64,000 nt of DNA from Carposina sasakii (Eukaryota > Arthropoda > Insecta > Lepidoptera > Carposinidae), in assembly GCA_014607495.2 (NCBI GenBank), contig CP053171.1:2567438-2631437 (forward strand), given 5' to 3'. The notes beneath the pieces are model-generated. The model worked only from the letters and a program-made list of their open reading frames with translations. It was not told the origin of the DNA and ran no database searches. How positions within the stretch are numbered: position 1 is the first letter of the stretch; every line of letters starts with the position of its first letter. A program made the position numbers and the translations under genes. Of this stretch, positions 22,613-36,389 are shown piece by piece.

Positions 22613-23814
22613 TACCTACGAGTAGGTAGGTACACATTATGGATAGCAAAAATAAGAGATGTTGAAGTGTATCCGAAAATGCAATGATTTCGATTCTAAA
22701 ATTTTGTGATAGGTTCTCTATGTGCACTATTTTCATAGCATACTTACCCCTTCTTTTACACCCTGTATAAAAACGGCGAAAAAATCATGTTGTTGTATGG
22801 GAGATATTTGTTTTATTTTATTTGTATTTGTTGCTGTAGTAGAAAGAAAAATACATTAGTAGCTGTAAAAATTTGAGTCTGGCTATCACAGTTCATGAGA
22901 TGCGAGTACAGACTGGTGAAAGACGTACGGACAGCGAAAGAAAACAATAGGGAATAAAGGGTTAAATAATAATGCAAACTTTTATATTTAAATATCGCGA
23001 TTTAATTTATCTGAACATCATGCGATAAAGCACAATTTTCCTAAGCGTTTTTCTCAATGATTATTACCATCTTATAACACGCGCATCTCAATGAAGGATT
23101 ATTTATTTGAACGCCGGTTAATTAGCCACATTCTGGGTCAGTGTCGACCATAAAATTGGTCATGTTTAGGTCTTTAGTACGGACTTTGCTGTCGTTAAAT
23201 CCTTTTGTTATTTATTATCTAATATCTCATAATGCTAAATTCCATTATATGTCCTGCTACCAGCACATATACTATAATGCTAAAGCTAGATTAAATTTTA
23301 ACCATGAACACATAACTTCTCTTACTGTTTATGCAAAAAGAAAAAATGAAAATATGTGAAATAATCGAAATGAAATAAAATTATTATTTATTTGCTCATA
23401 TTAGCCTTAACTTACAGAAAAAGAGCCTCATACATAATCTAATGTTTATTTTTGAAGACTCACCCTTCTGTTGCATTCTGTATAATATATTTTCAAAATT
23501 ATATTCTTAGCAACCCATTGAATAATTTCATTTGCATTGTTAAGCACAGAACCTGCCATAAAAGGCATAATATGCGATACAACTGATACATGACGTATTT
23601 ACAGCTTTATTTATGGGTTAATAGTAGGTAAAACAGGTTATGTATCCAGTTCAGCACTGTAGAGTCCATTAACCCGACAAGGCCACTACGTTGGTGGACT
23701 ACCAGGTGGACTACGTTGTGGGAAAAGAAAGGTTTAGGTCTTTTGGAGGTTGGTCTAGTCAACTTAAGTACCTATCGCATTTTATACTGGACTCAATTTT
23801 ACATAGCAATAATG

Positions 23815-23965
23815 TCTCCGACTGTATTTCGGTTGTGGTGGCCAATTGCAACGGAGATTAGCCAATGGCGCAGGATATATTCACGATATATTATAGTGCA
23901 CAAGTGTGTGCACAAACACAGGTGCACTCTCTATTCCTTCACTCTTTTAGTCTGATGGAACGAAG
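23815..23965 (+). repeat. Dispersed repeat ('ggcggccaatctcaacggagattagcc' family)
   Basis: Matches 38855-39070 (longest copy) and 1195-1275. Shared tracts: 'ttagccaa(t/c)(t/g)gcgcagga', 'tatagtgcacaagtgtgtgc', 'ctcttttagtctgatgg'. Function unknown; likely a SINE-like repeat. Confidence 0.6.
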
Positions 23966-24004
23966 ATCTCTCTATTACCTACTTACTATACATACATAAT
24001 ACAT

Positions 24005-24185
24005 ATACACATGGCTTTATTCCCAAAATAGGGTTGCCATAACTACAGGATCACTTAGCATAGCATATGTAAAAGATCAAACAAGTTGCTAGCTCATCGC
24101 CTGAGAGAACGCTACTGAGTTTCTTAAGTCGACTCTTACGACATGCACGTAGGAATTGCAGCTAAAGTGTTCTAGTGAAGCTTCA
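24005..24185 (-). repeat. SINE-like repeat, minus-strand copy
   Basis: Reverse of the 40855-41090 consensus: 'cacatggctttattccc', 'acaagttgctagctcatcgcc', 'cgactcttacgacatgcac' and 'agtgttctagtgaagct'. Confidence 0.6.
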
Positions 24186-24434
24186 AAAAAGGAAATTACA
24201 TACAGACATATAGATACCGTATTCGTCATAATAATAGAAATATTGTATGATCTGATTTTGTTACCTCAATCAAAAATTATAACAAAGCTCGTTTCCTACT
24301 CTAAATTCTTGTCCAAGGCGATCAATCACCATTGTACCGGCCTTAAAGCGCCAAGGCGATATGTTAACCCTTAAGCTTAAGGGGACACACGACATACACT
24401 ATAGGTAGTTTAGAGAGTGTATAAAGGTAAATTA

Positions 24435-24818
24435 TACAGAATGTTTTTTCATTGCCACCCTTAACGAAGGGTACGTACTCTATAAATCAAATAAAGTAAG
24501 TTTATGCCAAAAAAATGCTGGGAAGCGATGTAATTAAAAAAAAATAAAAAAATTAATTACTCACTTGATCGGGCGAAATTTATAGTATCCAGTGTTTATG
24601 CCAGTTTTTTCATAGACAGATATTAATTATCTCTCGTAAAATAATCTTGCTTCGCACGACAATGTGCATTTATGCAGAAAAACGCAGTCTATTTACTCAA
24701 CTTTGGACCCTAATATCTTGGGAACACTTCCCAGGTATGCTTCCATGGAGAAAAATGATCGTGATGATGAGGAGATTCCGTAGTTTTCGGGAACGTTGAC
24801 GACCAAAAATCACCTGTA
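24435..24818 (-). mobile_element. TA-flanked MITE, family B, copy 3
   Basis: Full-length minus-strand copy with ends TACAGAATG and CACCTGTA. Internal tracts are as in copies 1 and 2. Confidence 0.85.
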
Positions 24819-25251
24819 TATTTTTCGATTAGATTTTTATACTCGATAAAAAGCCAAGCTACATATGTATATAATTTGATTATTTAAAGATATTTGAAAG
24901 AAACTGGACGGGGTAAAACATTGAATTTTTATAGCTTTATTTCATTTTATTTCATACTTACGTACTTTTGTACTTACTACAAAATGTGACTTCTCAATAC
25001 AATATTTTTATAGTTGTAATAAATAGCACTGTAAGTATGTATATTTTCTTTGTTTCTATAAATAAATAAATAGTTGTTTCAGGGCTGAGCCTTAACAGTG
25101 TAACAATTGAGATGGCCATCAAATTACTGCGTGCGCAGGAGTGGACATGCGCGCATTTGTTGAGGTTTATTTACAATGGAAATCAGATTCAATGTAATGT
25201 TAATTTATTTTTAAGGTTTTTGTTGGAACGTTATATATGCCAATTTGCAAG

Positions 25252-25445
25252 TTTTTTGGTCGTCAACGTTTCTGAATACCACGCATTCTCCTTATCATCA
25301 CGAACATGTTTCTCCACGGAAGCATACCTGGGAAGTGTCTGGTCTCCAAGATATTAAGGTCCAAATTTGAGATATCGGGTTGCATATTTTTTGCAGAAAT
25401 GCATGTAGACGCCATTTTTCCCCAAAAACAATTTAAAAATCTCCC
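25252..25445 (+). mobile_element. MITE family B, diverged 5' half (copy 4)
   Basis: Has 'ttttttggtcgtcaacgttt', 'gcatacctgggaagtgtctgg' and 'tgcagaaatgcatgtagacg' but lacks the 3' half, and sits next to a tRNA-related SINE fragment (25480-25640). Confidence 0.7.
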
Positions 25446-25479
25446 GTTAAATACCATTTGCATACTGCAGTGTACCTAT

Positions 25480-25640
25480 AGCTATCGGGATAAAAAATAA
25501 CGTTGCCAAAAACGTAATTTAAAAGAGATGGTAATATTATATAGCTCAGTTGGTTAGAGCGATGCACGGAATGCGAGAGGTCGTGAGTTCAAATCACACT
25601 CGGGTGAACATTTTTTTCATTTTCTTTTTACCTAATATTT
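25480..25640 (+). repeat. tRNA-related SINE, copy 3
   Basis: 'ctatcgggataaaaaataacg' leader remnant, core 'tatagctcagttggttagag' to 'gttcaaatcacactcgggtg', and tail 'aacatttttttcattttct'. The B-box is decayed, so it is not a tRNA gene. Confidence 0.65.
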
Positions 25641-26858
25641 ATAGTGTATAGTGATATCAAAAATAAATTTCAATTTATACAGTTGGAAAATTTATAAATA
25701 TTTATGACTAACTTAAAACTATGTACTGAAGACTATGGGAGGTCGGTTGACCGTCATAATTTTTACAAGGTCAACCGATCTAACTTATCAGGTAGCGTGC
25801 CCAAAATGCTGGCTGCGTTGCCGCGCTGGATGACTATGCTAATTCTTTGGCCTAGGTAGCAGCCAGCATTTTGGTCATGTAAGGATTTAAGGCACATACA
25901 ATTAGGTTTATAGTCCTTTAATAAGCAAGTAAGTACCTTGTCTTATACAGGCTGTAACAAAAGGGTACTGTTGAGCGAAAACCATAGAATTTTGCTTAAG
26001 AACCTCTTTTGTTACACTCCTAAGCATTTTGCTTAAAAACCTCTTTTGTATGTCGACTTATCTAAAGCCGCTTGTTTGAGGTGTAAAAGTAGCTAGATAA
26101 CAAAGTTGCAATAAACAATTCAGAAAATGTGTAGGTAGATCGGCCGAGTAATTTGCAGTAACCTTAGTTCCTGTCACCTAAAATACGTGGTTTTAGAGGA
26201 TTTATAGCAGTATTGCTTTAGTAAGACTCTCAAATTAATACTAGCATTTAATTTAATACTACGTACCCAGAAGTGTTGCCGAGCTGACGCGGGGCTTCAC
26301 TAAAATACATCAGCTGCATCTCCATACGTGCTTCGGTAGCATGAAATCGACGAGAGCGACACATCTCACTGTTTACCCGACAGCGCCAGAAGTAGGGTTA
26401 TGTTTTTCAAGTGTATATTTGCATGTACATATATTTCTTTGGCACGCTCTTAGAGCGAAAACGGCTTGTCGGATTTGAACTTGAGAGGTGTCATTCATCC
26501 ATTCATCTTATTCGTGAGAGTGACATTGGGAGGTTGGAGGTTGTAACTCTAACTCTAGGCTTACCTTTACTAAAGAAGTCTTCTATTTAGTTTCCAACAT
26601 ATTAACCATGTCAAGAATAATCTCATCCATCACTATGATGTGACCCGCATTCATGAAGAGAACCTTCCTTATGTCAAGGGCTGAATCCAGTACTCTATGC
26701 GGTTGGGGATGCCCTTTGAGTCATAACTACCATACTATGAATATAATTATATTTGACTTGACCAACATTATATTTTCTGACCTCGGGTATTCTTTTTACC
26801 AGTCTGCGCTAGACGGAGTGTATGTAGGTCTTTCGCACGCTCTAGCTAGAGTCTAAAC

Positions 26859-27047
26859 CAGGGATTCCCAAACTTTTTTCTCATATACCCCTTTTAAAAG
26901 TTAACTGGCTCTGGTGGACCCCCTACTACAGGCCTACACCACATACAAATTAAATTGTAAAACCCCATTTTTTCACGCCAACGTAAACCCCCATCGAGTC
27001 TCCTGTGGATACCTGGGGGTCCACCTGAACCACTTTGGGAACCACTA
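26859..27047. mobile_element. hAT-like MITE, 189 bp, with 8-bp target duplication
   Basis: The ends 'cagggattcccaaac' and the reverse complement of the right end ('tagtggttcccaaag') match, with CAGGG/TAGTG termini. They are flanked by GTCTAAAC (26851-26858) and GCCTAAAC (27048-27055), 7 of 8 matching. An 8-bp duplication with C/TAG(N)G ends is diagnostic of hAT elements. The interior mentions no coding frame. Confidence 0.85.
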
Positions 27048-27464
27048 GCCTAAACGATTTGTCGCATAAGAGCTTATTAAATCGTCTCACTCGTGAGAAT
27101 AAATTTTTACACAGTCGGGTTTTTTATTTAAGTAAAATAATTAAATTATTTCTTTCCCTCTATGAGTATAAATATCTAAGGCACACGACAAACATTTATC
27201 ACAGATTTTATAATACTAGATACTTTACATTACGTAGGTAGGTATGATTTTATGCGTGTGCGCAGACGTATTTCAGATCAGCTGCCGGAAAAATGTGTTA
27301 AATGCATACACATAATAAGCACGTGAATGAAATGATAATTGCCTATCTATAGGTAATCTAGTAATTTACGAGTATATCGTTGTGGATTATTTGAATATTA
27401 ACATGTGCGTCAACACTTATAACGAGATTATTATGCTTAGATAACTTTTAGATTTCATATTTCC

Positions 27465-27570
27465 CGTGCGGGCCTTCACTAGAATACGAGTACATCATCA
27501 TTCCGTGCATGTCATAAGAGTCGACTAAGGAACTCGGGTATTTTCTCAGGCGATAAACTAGCAACTTTAG
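27465..27570 (+). repeat. SINE-like repeat, 5' fragment
   Basis: 'gggccttcactagaatacg', 'tccgtgcatgtcataagagt', 'tctcaggcgataaactagca'; it is cut by MITE B copy 5 just downstream. Confidence 0.6.
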
Positions 27571-27584
27571 CACTGATCGATCAT

Positions 27585-27958
27585 AGGTTGTTTTTTCGTT
27601 GCCACCCTTAACGAAGGGTACGTACTCTATACATCAAATAAAGTAAGTTTATGCCAAAAAAATGCTGGGAAACGATGTCAATTTTTTATGTAAATTACTT
27701 GATCGGGCGAAATTTATAGTGTCCAGTGTTTATGCTAGTTTTTTCATAGACAGATATTAACTATTTCTCGTGAAAAATCTTGCTACGCGCGTCTATGTGC
27801 ATTTATGCAGAAAAACGCAGTCTATTTACTCAACTTTGGACCCTCAATATCTTGGGAACCAGACAGTTCCCAGGTTTGTTTCCATGGAGAAAAATTCTCG
27901 TGATGATGAGGAGATTCCGTAGTTTTCAGAAACGTTGACGACCAAAAAACATTCTGTA
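27585..27958 (-). mobile_element. TA-flanked MITE, family B, copy 5
   Basis: Minus-strand copy. The 3' end by family orientation (27585) is ragged; the other end shows ATTCTGTA. Inserted within a SINE-like repeat. Confidence 0.8.
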
Positions 27959-28179
27959 TATTAAACATTGCATCTAATATATAAAACTTTTTAAATTATC
28001 CTTTTAATCTTTATGTAACGTTTACTATGGGTGCGCCCAGCACCGGGCCCTACACCCTCCACTGACCCCCGGATCTGATAACTCATAACTGCGAAAACAA
28101 GCACTTGCACTAACTACAATCGCCACAAGAAACCAGATCCGAGCACCTAGGCAGAGTACTTTATGTAACGATTAATCAC

Positions 28180-28330
28180 ATTTACAGCCCTAATCCACTG
28201 TTGGAATAGGCCTCCCCAACAACCTACTCCGACCGGCGGAAGCAGCCTGCATCCAACCGACGCCGCAACCTTGCACAGTTATAAAAATTTCCGACTCCAT
28301 CGGCCATTTTCGATATGTGCGCCCATGCCA
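28180..28330 (-). repeat. Dispersed repeat ('gatgcaggctgcttccgaccgg' family)
   Basis: Other copies: 8620-8700, 48530-48640, 49225-49330, 51180-51290 and 60345-60545. Shared 'ttgggggaggcctatgtcca' and 'gtcggttggatgcaggct'; usually followed by a GAT microsatellite. The ORFs at 28190-28457 are translations of it. Confidence 0.7.
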
Positions 28331-30255
28331 CTTCAGCGGGACCGTAGCTATGTCGGTGATCTTTGTAGTCCTTTTTTCTGATTCGATCACGCAGAGAGAT
28401 CCCAAGCATAGCTCTCTCCATCGCTCGCTGTGCGATCCTGACTTTTTTATGAGGCATAGTTAGAGACCACGTTCGGCACAGTAGGTCATCATGATTAAAC
28501 TATTAAAAAATTTTGTTATAAAAATAAATTTATCGCTGTGCGGTAATACCAATCTATTAAAAGAATACCAATCTTAAGAATTTAAACTCTATTTGTCAGA
28601 AAAACAAAGTATAAAACTGTATCTTTGATATCCTGATTTTATTGTGGACTAAGAAACCTTGCAATGTCCATTCACTTCCGAAATGCATTTCAAGGCAGTA
28701 GGCGAGAACTGTAGAGGGTTTCCACGAAAATAAGCTGTTATTATTTGCCTCTTGTTTATAGTTTTAAGTCACAACTGGATTCAGTTAATTGACTATCTGA
28801 CAAATTGTTTATAAATTACATGAAAGATGATGGACTAACCTCCGCGCCGCCGCCGGTTTTCCGATGGCATGTCAACGTTAACTCCGATGATAAATAAATG
28901 TCTAATTAAAAGCGACAATTTAATTGAGATATTATTGTGTAGGGGTACATGAAATGATTTAAAAATACTAATATACTAATTAAGATCTAAAAACTACAAA
29001 AGAAAAGGAAAAGGTGATATTTACAAATAGAAAAATGTTTGTAAGTCCTCCACCGCTGGCGGTGTGCCCAAAAGGCTGGCCACGTTGCCCCGCTGGATGG
29101 CGAGGCTTCTTCGGTGTCTTAAAAATTAGCCAGCCCTCTGGTCATTTGATGCCTCGACCAATCACTACAAAAATTATATTTAAGTCTCTAGATATCGAAG
29201 TATAAACAAATAAGTCTGCGGATTTTTTTCTATCTCATTGCAAACGCAGAAAATAAATATGGCGTCCTGTTTGCCTAAACATAAAATCTACTTATGTTCT
29301 TACGTGTAGTAGGTACCTAAAGATCATAACTTTTATGCCTACAGTATTCGTATTGTTATATCTCTAGCGTCATAGAGAAATGTGGCGTATAGATGTAGGT
29401 ACTTTGATAACTTTTAAGCTAGTTAAAGTACCTAACGTGTTAGCAAAACACTGTAGGTTTTACTTATAATTTTTAATATTCTTTATTTAGCAAAAAAAAC
29501 TACATACCAATAATGTAAATAAAGGAAGTGAAGGGCAGATGCCTCATGAAGGTTCTCGATATACTAGAGCAAGAAATAATAATTTAATAGGTACGTACTT
29601 ACGTATACGCATAAGCGAATATTTTTTAAACCAATCATCACATAGTATAAAACAAAGGTGATTCCCGCTGTATATCTGTCTATGTATGCTTAGATTAGAT
29701 CTTTTAAACTACGCAAATGTTTTTGATTTTGATTCAAGGGGAAGGTTTATTTATATCTATAAGTATCAGCATTGCACCCGTGCGGAGCCGGGGCGGATCG
29801 CTAGTTCTGTCATAAACTACCAATTCTTTGACTTTGTGTTATATCCAAAGGGAAGATTAAAGTACCTAGGTAACTATAGGTACTCGTGCAATGCAAGTAC
29901 CTACCTACCTAAACCACATTCATTATTTCAACGAATTAATTAGTGCTAATTATAATTAAATAATATGACAATATGTATGTTAAGATATTCATTAGTTATC
30001 AGATGTTGAAATAACTATGATAGGTCAATAGATAATGATCGTCAATAGATTTTTTTCAGCAAAAAAGTTACGGAAGGGAATTCCACCTGCCAATGATTGA
30101 AGTGTTAATAATATAATTATTTTCGGCCTTTAATAAAGCAATTCCGGCAGTAAACCCTTTTAGCATGAAGTTCAAGGTATTTACGGTATGTTAGACATGC
30201 CACGGATACAGATATGAATAGATAACGCAAGTACAAACTAAACTTAGCATCACTT

Positions 30256-30528
30256 TGGGGTCATCCATAAATTACGTCACACGAATTTCATGATTTTTTT
30301 GCCTCCCCCCCCTCCTTGTCACAGCTAGTCACATTTGTGAGACCCCCCACCCTGGTGTCACACCACATCACATTTAGCTTTTGTTGCAAATTTATATTTA
30401 GAGATTATTGAATGAAAATGTGACGTCACGAAATTTAGGACCCCTTCCACCCCCTTGTCACACAATGTCACAGTTTGACGACCCCATCCCTCCCCCTTAA
30501 CCTGTGACGATTACGATGGATGGCCCCT
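30256..30528. mobile_element. MITE with 'ggggtcatccataaattacg' ends
   Basis: Left end 'ggggtcatccataaattacg' and right end 'tgacgattacgatggatggcccc' are imperfect inverted repeats. The interior alternates 'tgtcaca' motifs and C-runs, with no ORF. This end sequence is common to short elements in many insect genomes (general knowledge). Confidence 0.7.
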
Positions 30529-30603
30529 TAAGTATCGATGAAAAGCTCAGGGCCCTAATTTCTGGATTCGATACTCGTAGATGTTTGTTACTTCGCGTGT
30601 TCG

Positions 30604-30852
30604 TATACAGAGTGTAAGCGAAAAGCTATGTAAATAGCCCACTATAGAGAAGCTATTTTAAAAATTTGAGCCTCGAAATTACATGTTTATTTTTCAAGAT
30701 TGTATGGACATTCCCGAGTTGTGTAGGAATTCTCCATACTATCTGGAAAATAAAACATGTAATTTCGAGTCTGAAATTTTGTGAGTAGATTCCTTTTAGT
30801 GGGCTATTTACATTGCTTTTCGCTTAATATACCCCTTTTGTTATACCATGTA
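30604..30852. mobile_element. Palindromic TA-flanked MITE, family C, copy 1
   Basis: Nearly the whole element is an inverted repeat: 'taagcgaaaagctatgtaaa' on the left, its complement on the right, and central 'aaaataaacatgt' arms. Other full copies: 35449-35726, 50893-51156, 52958-53221, 56099-56351. Fragments: 19803-19890, 22700-22770, 25945-26055, 33341-33400, 47690-47785. Confidence 0.8.
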
Positions 30853-33480
30853 TAGGTTATAATGTCATTTACAGCTCAGAGTAAAGTTAAACAGCAATTA
30901 CTTAGAGACAAGGTAGACAAATACAAATCAGATTCTATTCTTCTTATTTACTATTTTAATTCAACTATTTTATGAGTTTCATACGTTAGTTTGCATAAAG
31001 AATATTATTATGGTATGTAGTAAAATGTTAAAAATAAATGGTAAAAGTAGTAAAATGTTAAAATAAACAGTACTCATTATAACCTTAACTTTCATACTAA
31101 ATACTATATTTCATACAGTTTATGATTATGACGTCAATCATTTACAGATAATAGATAATTGACTTGTGACGTCTACTTATTTCTGTGGTGATGGAAATGC
31201 ACAACATCCTAATAGTGCAAAAGAAACTGTTAAAACAACTTGTTACTATTTGACGTGTTTTGCTTGTGCAATATCTACACCACGAGGTCATTGACTTGTC
31301 GAAAAACTGTGGGTTTATCTTAATCTATATTTTGACCTTAGGCTGGCCGTCAAATCATGCGTGTAAACAGGAGCTTTGCGAGATTGACCTTAGGTTCACC
31401 TGATTGTAGGCGAGGATATGGTCGGTAAAGAATTTAACATGGGATAATAATAGGTGAAAATATAAGGATGGGGATAGGTATAATTGCATGTTATCCATCC
31501 TGCAACACATTATGACTATAAATTATCTTGCAATAGACTACGACTTTACTTTGTACTAGTCTAGATTGAATATCCTTGGTGGGCTATGTATTAACCCTTC
31601 TATTCTATTTCAAAGGGGCAAAACTACTTTAACAGTAATTATGTGTACTTAGCTTTAATCCATCGCAGTATAGCATACATAAACCTTATAAGGCTCACCA
31701 TCAGAGAATGTGTCGTTAGACTTAGAGAGTAAGTATATTTGCCAGTTTGCGCGTAGAATCAGGTAATGATTTGCCTTTGGTTGATGTAGTTCAAATGCAA
31801 AGACACAGATTTTGGGTACCCTTTCTAATTAGGAAATACAAGGAATTGTACATCTTATACCTAACACTATACATTATACAATCCTTATAATTTTAACAAT
31901 AATTAAGTGTTAGCTTCAGGTGACCAGACTTAGATAGCATCTTTCCCAGGTGACCAATAGCATCTTTCCCAGTACCGAGTCCCAAACAATACCAATACTT
32001 TTATGGTTGTACATCGCTTATTTACTAATTAGAAATAGGTAAACTTATTAATTATTACGTTACTTTATAATAGTAATTTCTTAATACAATATAACAAAGC
32101 AAGACAATAATTTAAGATATTAAGTTACTAAACTTTAAATGTCTGTAGTACTTCCTACTACGTACAATAATAAATCAAATACTTTTAAAATGAATCTACA
32201 ACATAAATACTTATTTTACAATACAATTAAATTAAATATATTAATACTTATTTAACAATAATCTATAACACTCCTATGATTGCTATCTGTCCTGCACTGC
32301 TTTAATAGCATAGTCTAATCTGCACTTCTATAATTAATTGCACAATTATCCATTTTGCACTTCTATAATTTCATATCTGTCCTGCACTTCTATAATTATC
32401 GTAATTATGTAATGTGATCATTACATGGAAAAAACATGTTGTTAGTAGATGCAAAGGTTCATGAATGGTTTCTAATAAATATATTAATATTGGTAGTCTG
32501 TGCAGGCGAAGCGAAATGGCTATATCAGAGGTATATTAGTACCTACCTATTATTTTTTCGGAAATAGTTTTACCTTGAAAACTTCCGCTTATTCTCAATT
32601 AATAATTGCAATTCCAGTTCTTGTCTGCAATAATAACACGTTAATCTTTTTAGGAAGAATTCTTAAGAAATTCTACCCACATACATACTTCCTTATTATC
32701 ATAGGTAATATTGGCTTGACAACTGCAGTATGTCCATAACTTTTAGAAATTACTTCGATATCGTTCGATAGTTATGTAAAAGTTCGGGAAAAAATATAAT
32801 GTGTCTATTTGTTATGTAATTTGATTAAAGGTATATTAAAGTTAGTACATTAATTTTAATCAGTATCATATTTCGCTAAAAAATATATTACATGTGTATT
32901 TATGGTCTAATTTTCCAATGGCCCTTATTTTAAATACCTAACAATCTGGGAGAGGCCTACGTTCAGCACTGGAGTTCTTACGGATGAAGTTATGAAAGAA
33001 TTACCTACAAAAATATTACAACAACATCTTACCATCTATGGATACGAACAATCGAATCAACAACTCATAGGCTTTTAACTTTTTATCTCGAACGTAGTCC
33101 AAGGTTTTTTTATCCGCAGGATACGACTAGTTTCGGTCGATGCATGAAATTAATTGTTCTGTTCGTAAACATTCAATTAGGCATGAAAGGAAGAGCCATG
33201 GCCTCTAGAAAAACTAATTGATTTTTTATTAGCCAACGCATTGTTAAAAAAAAGTATTTTTTACGTGTGCTACGTCTAATTCTTGATTTGCCTATAAGTA
33301 CTTGAATTTACGCATTTAGGGCCACTTTGAGCAAATTATACAGGGTGTAACAGGAAGGGTATGTAAAGTGAAAAGTTATGTAAACAGCCCACTATATATT
33401 TAAATTAAATCTAGATTTATACATCTGCTATAAGTGGGCCCATTACTGCAAGTGGGCCTTTTAGTGGGCCCATAGACAGT

Positions 33481-33614
33481 GTGGTCGATTTTGACCGTCA
33501 CACTCAAACCTAAACTTAAAATGAGTCCCTCTCCATTCTTAATGTAAATGGCTAAGACAAAAAGAGACAGGACAGGACAATACGAGGAGGACTAACTTAA
33601 ATAGTGACGACCAC
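33481..33614. mobile_element. Palindromic MITE, TGGTCGATT family, copy 2
   Basis: Ends 'tggtcgattttgaccgtcac' and 'agtgacgaccaca'; the right arm is shortened relative to copies at 42347 and 54708. Confidence 0.7.
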
Positions 33615-34233
33615 AGTGGTCTGCGGGGCCTCAAAAGCTAATTCTTTTGCGAAACTGTAACAGTACGTTTAACCTTAGTCAAACTAGGTCAGGTTCGCGA
33701 CAATGACCTCTGTTTTGGACCCGGGTTCAACTCTTTTATAGTCACTGCACATTAGACAACTGCTGTTACTGCACAAGACATTTCTTATGTAATTGCTTCA
33801 ATGGTTTGTAGTGAATACATTCATTGTCATTTTGCTTCTCTATTCCCATATTTAAATAGTGTGTTTAGTATTCTTGAGTAGGTGTAGTACCTATGTACTC
33901 GTATACAACCTGTAGTACCTAACTATGTAGTAGTGTTTCTTTTAATAAAATTTACAAATAATACAGGGTTTTGACTAAATCCTTTCATATAATCCTTTCA
34001 GTCCTCAGCACACGCTGAAGCTCTTCTCCAATAAATTTCGTGATGCCTACTTTGGAACATGATATATGTATTATTCCATAAAATACGAGTAATACTTCTT
34101 CGGAAAATATATTAAATTATGTAGCACTTATATTACGCAATCGTAATTTATTGCAATATCAGTATCAGTGATGATTATTAAGTTCGGAATAAACTATATA
34201 GAACTTTTTTGATAGGTGTGGGCTATCTTTTAA

Positions 34234-34370
34234 GGGCCGATTTATCCAGTGGTCAGATAGCCTATCTGAAGGATAAATTTGATGCTATCTTTCTCTGAAA
34301 CTTGATCAAGATTGAGACAGCGTCAAATTTATTTTTAGATAGGCTATTTGATCATTAGAAAAAATGGCCC
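34234..34370. mobile_element. Palindromic MITE ('ggtcagatagcctatctgaagg'), copy 1
   Basis: Ends 'gggccgatttatccagtgg' and 'aaaaaatggccc'; the arms with 'gatagcctatc' and 'gataggctat' pair. Copies: 40258-40381 and 42258-42544 (the latter split by another MITE). Confidence 0.75.
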
Positions 34371-35023
34371 ATAATGAAGTGCCAGTCAAGTTATCACATT
34401 TAAGCAAAACAGTTGTTCAGAGTGCTAAAGTGTTGGTTAGTAAGTACATGGTGAACAGCAAAATTCGCAAAACAACTGATTAAGGTAAAACAGTCGTTTC
34501 AAATTTAATCAGCTGTTGGCGAACTCGGGCCTTAATAGGAAGGGATGAAACTGGCGCCTCATTATATTATAAAGCAGTAGGTATATATAGGTATCTTAAC
34601 ACATTATTCAAGCTACTTACTTTGATATTATTTTTTTCCTGGACAATCAATCATTTTGATCCAGCACTGCCTACATGCATATTTGATTGTTATTTTATTA
34701 TATATTCAGCTATGTTATTATGATGCAACAAACTTGTATATTTACGGTATTAAAAAACATTTAAGTAGTATAAATATACATATAGAACAGGCGATCGGAA
34801 ACTTCAGTCCTTGGTAATATTTTTTTTGCCAACAAAATATAACTTGTACAAACCAAGTCTAGTAAACTGAGTTCATCGACCGTAAAAAGTTGTGAGGTCC
34901 ATATAATACCAAGTCGGTTAATTTATCTATAAGTACCTCTAGATTCTATAACTTTCCAAAATAACAAAATTTTACATAGTTGTAATAAACTTGGAAGGGT
35001 TGGAATGTTTATATCTATACCTA

Positions 35024-35407
35024 TACAGGTGATTTTTGGTCGTCAACGTTCCCGAAAACTACGGAATCTCCTCATCATCACGATCATTTTTCTCCATGGA
35101 AGCATACATGGGAAGTGTCTGGTTTCCAAAATATTAGGGTCCAAAGTTGAGTTAATAGACTGCGTTTTTCTGCATAAATGCACATAGACGCGCGTAGCAG
35201 GGTTTTTTCAGGAAAAATAATTAATATCTGTCTATAAAAAAACTAACATAAACACTAGACACTATAAATTTCGCACGATCAAGGAATTTAAAAAAAAAAT
35301 CAAAAAAAAAAATTTTTTTCCAGCATTTTTTTTGGTTTAAACTTACTTTATTTCATGTATAGAATACGTACCCTTCGTTAAAGGTGGCCACAAAAAAACA
35401 TCCTGTA
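35024..35407 (+). mobile_element. TA-flanked MITE, family B, copy 6
   Basis: Full-length plus-strand copy, TACAGGTGATTTTTGG to CATCCTGTA. A 60-codon frame at 35005-35187 is an accidental translation of this element. Confidence 0.85.
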
Positions 35408-35448
35408 TATACCTATTGACATACATACTCGTACTCGTATAATACCTA

Positions 35449-35726
35449 TACAGGGTGTAACAAGAAGGGTATGTTAAGCGAAAAGCTATGTAAATATCCC
35501 ACTGTAGAGAACATATCCACAAAATTTGAGACCCGAATTTTATTATTTAACATCACATGTTTATTTTTCCCGATAGTATGGAGAATTTTTAAATATCCCA
35601 GGAATTTTCATACAATCTTGAAAAATAAAAATGTGATTTCGAGTCTCAAATTTTGGAAATAGGTTCTCTATAGTGGGCTATTTACATAGCTTTTCGCTTA
35701 ACATACCCTTTCTGTTACACCCTGTA
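35449..35726. mobile_element. Palindromic TA-flanked MITE, family C, copy 2
   Basis: Ends TACAGGGTGTAACAAGAAGGG and its complement at 35706-35726. Longest and best-preserved full copy. Confidence 0.85.
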
Positions 35727-36389
35727 TACATAATATACATAAGATGTTTTTAAAATTAGTGATTTGAACTTTCACTATGGGTCCAACTCCGAAATAGTGA
35801 AACGAAAAAACAAGCTGTTCCATACAGTCTTGAATAATTACTGCACTGAAATGTATGGAACAAAGTGTAAGTGTCAAAGATAATCACTAATTTTGAAGAC
35901 ACCTTATATAGATATACATGAGTGTCTTACCGAAACGGGGTAGCCAGAACTGCAGAACTTACTTGGGCCCAGCGTTAAAATATTTTCCTAATCTTACGGG
36001 CATACTCTCTAAAAGAAAAAAAAATTACTTGGTACTAAACCATCTACGAGTATTTGATATAAGATCGTAACTTTTAAGATACTTTGTGTTTTCATGTAAT
36101 GGCGATTGCAGTGCCCTCAAATAAATAAATTAACCCTAAATTGTGATTTACCTTAATTACGTGAAGAGATAAATGGTCCATTATCTAGTAAATCTAATAC
36201 GTATGTATAATGCAGTTTGTAACATAATTCGCAAGTGTAATAAATAACCTTCGCTGCTAGAGTTCGCATTAAAAGAGCAATATTTCGTAACTTTAATATA
36301 CACCTTGGCCGAGTAAACTTACTGGTGAATTATGATCTAGTCTAGATTCTGTAGTTTTCCTAATTAACTATATTGTATATAGATATACA

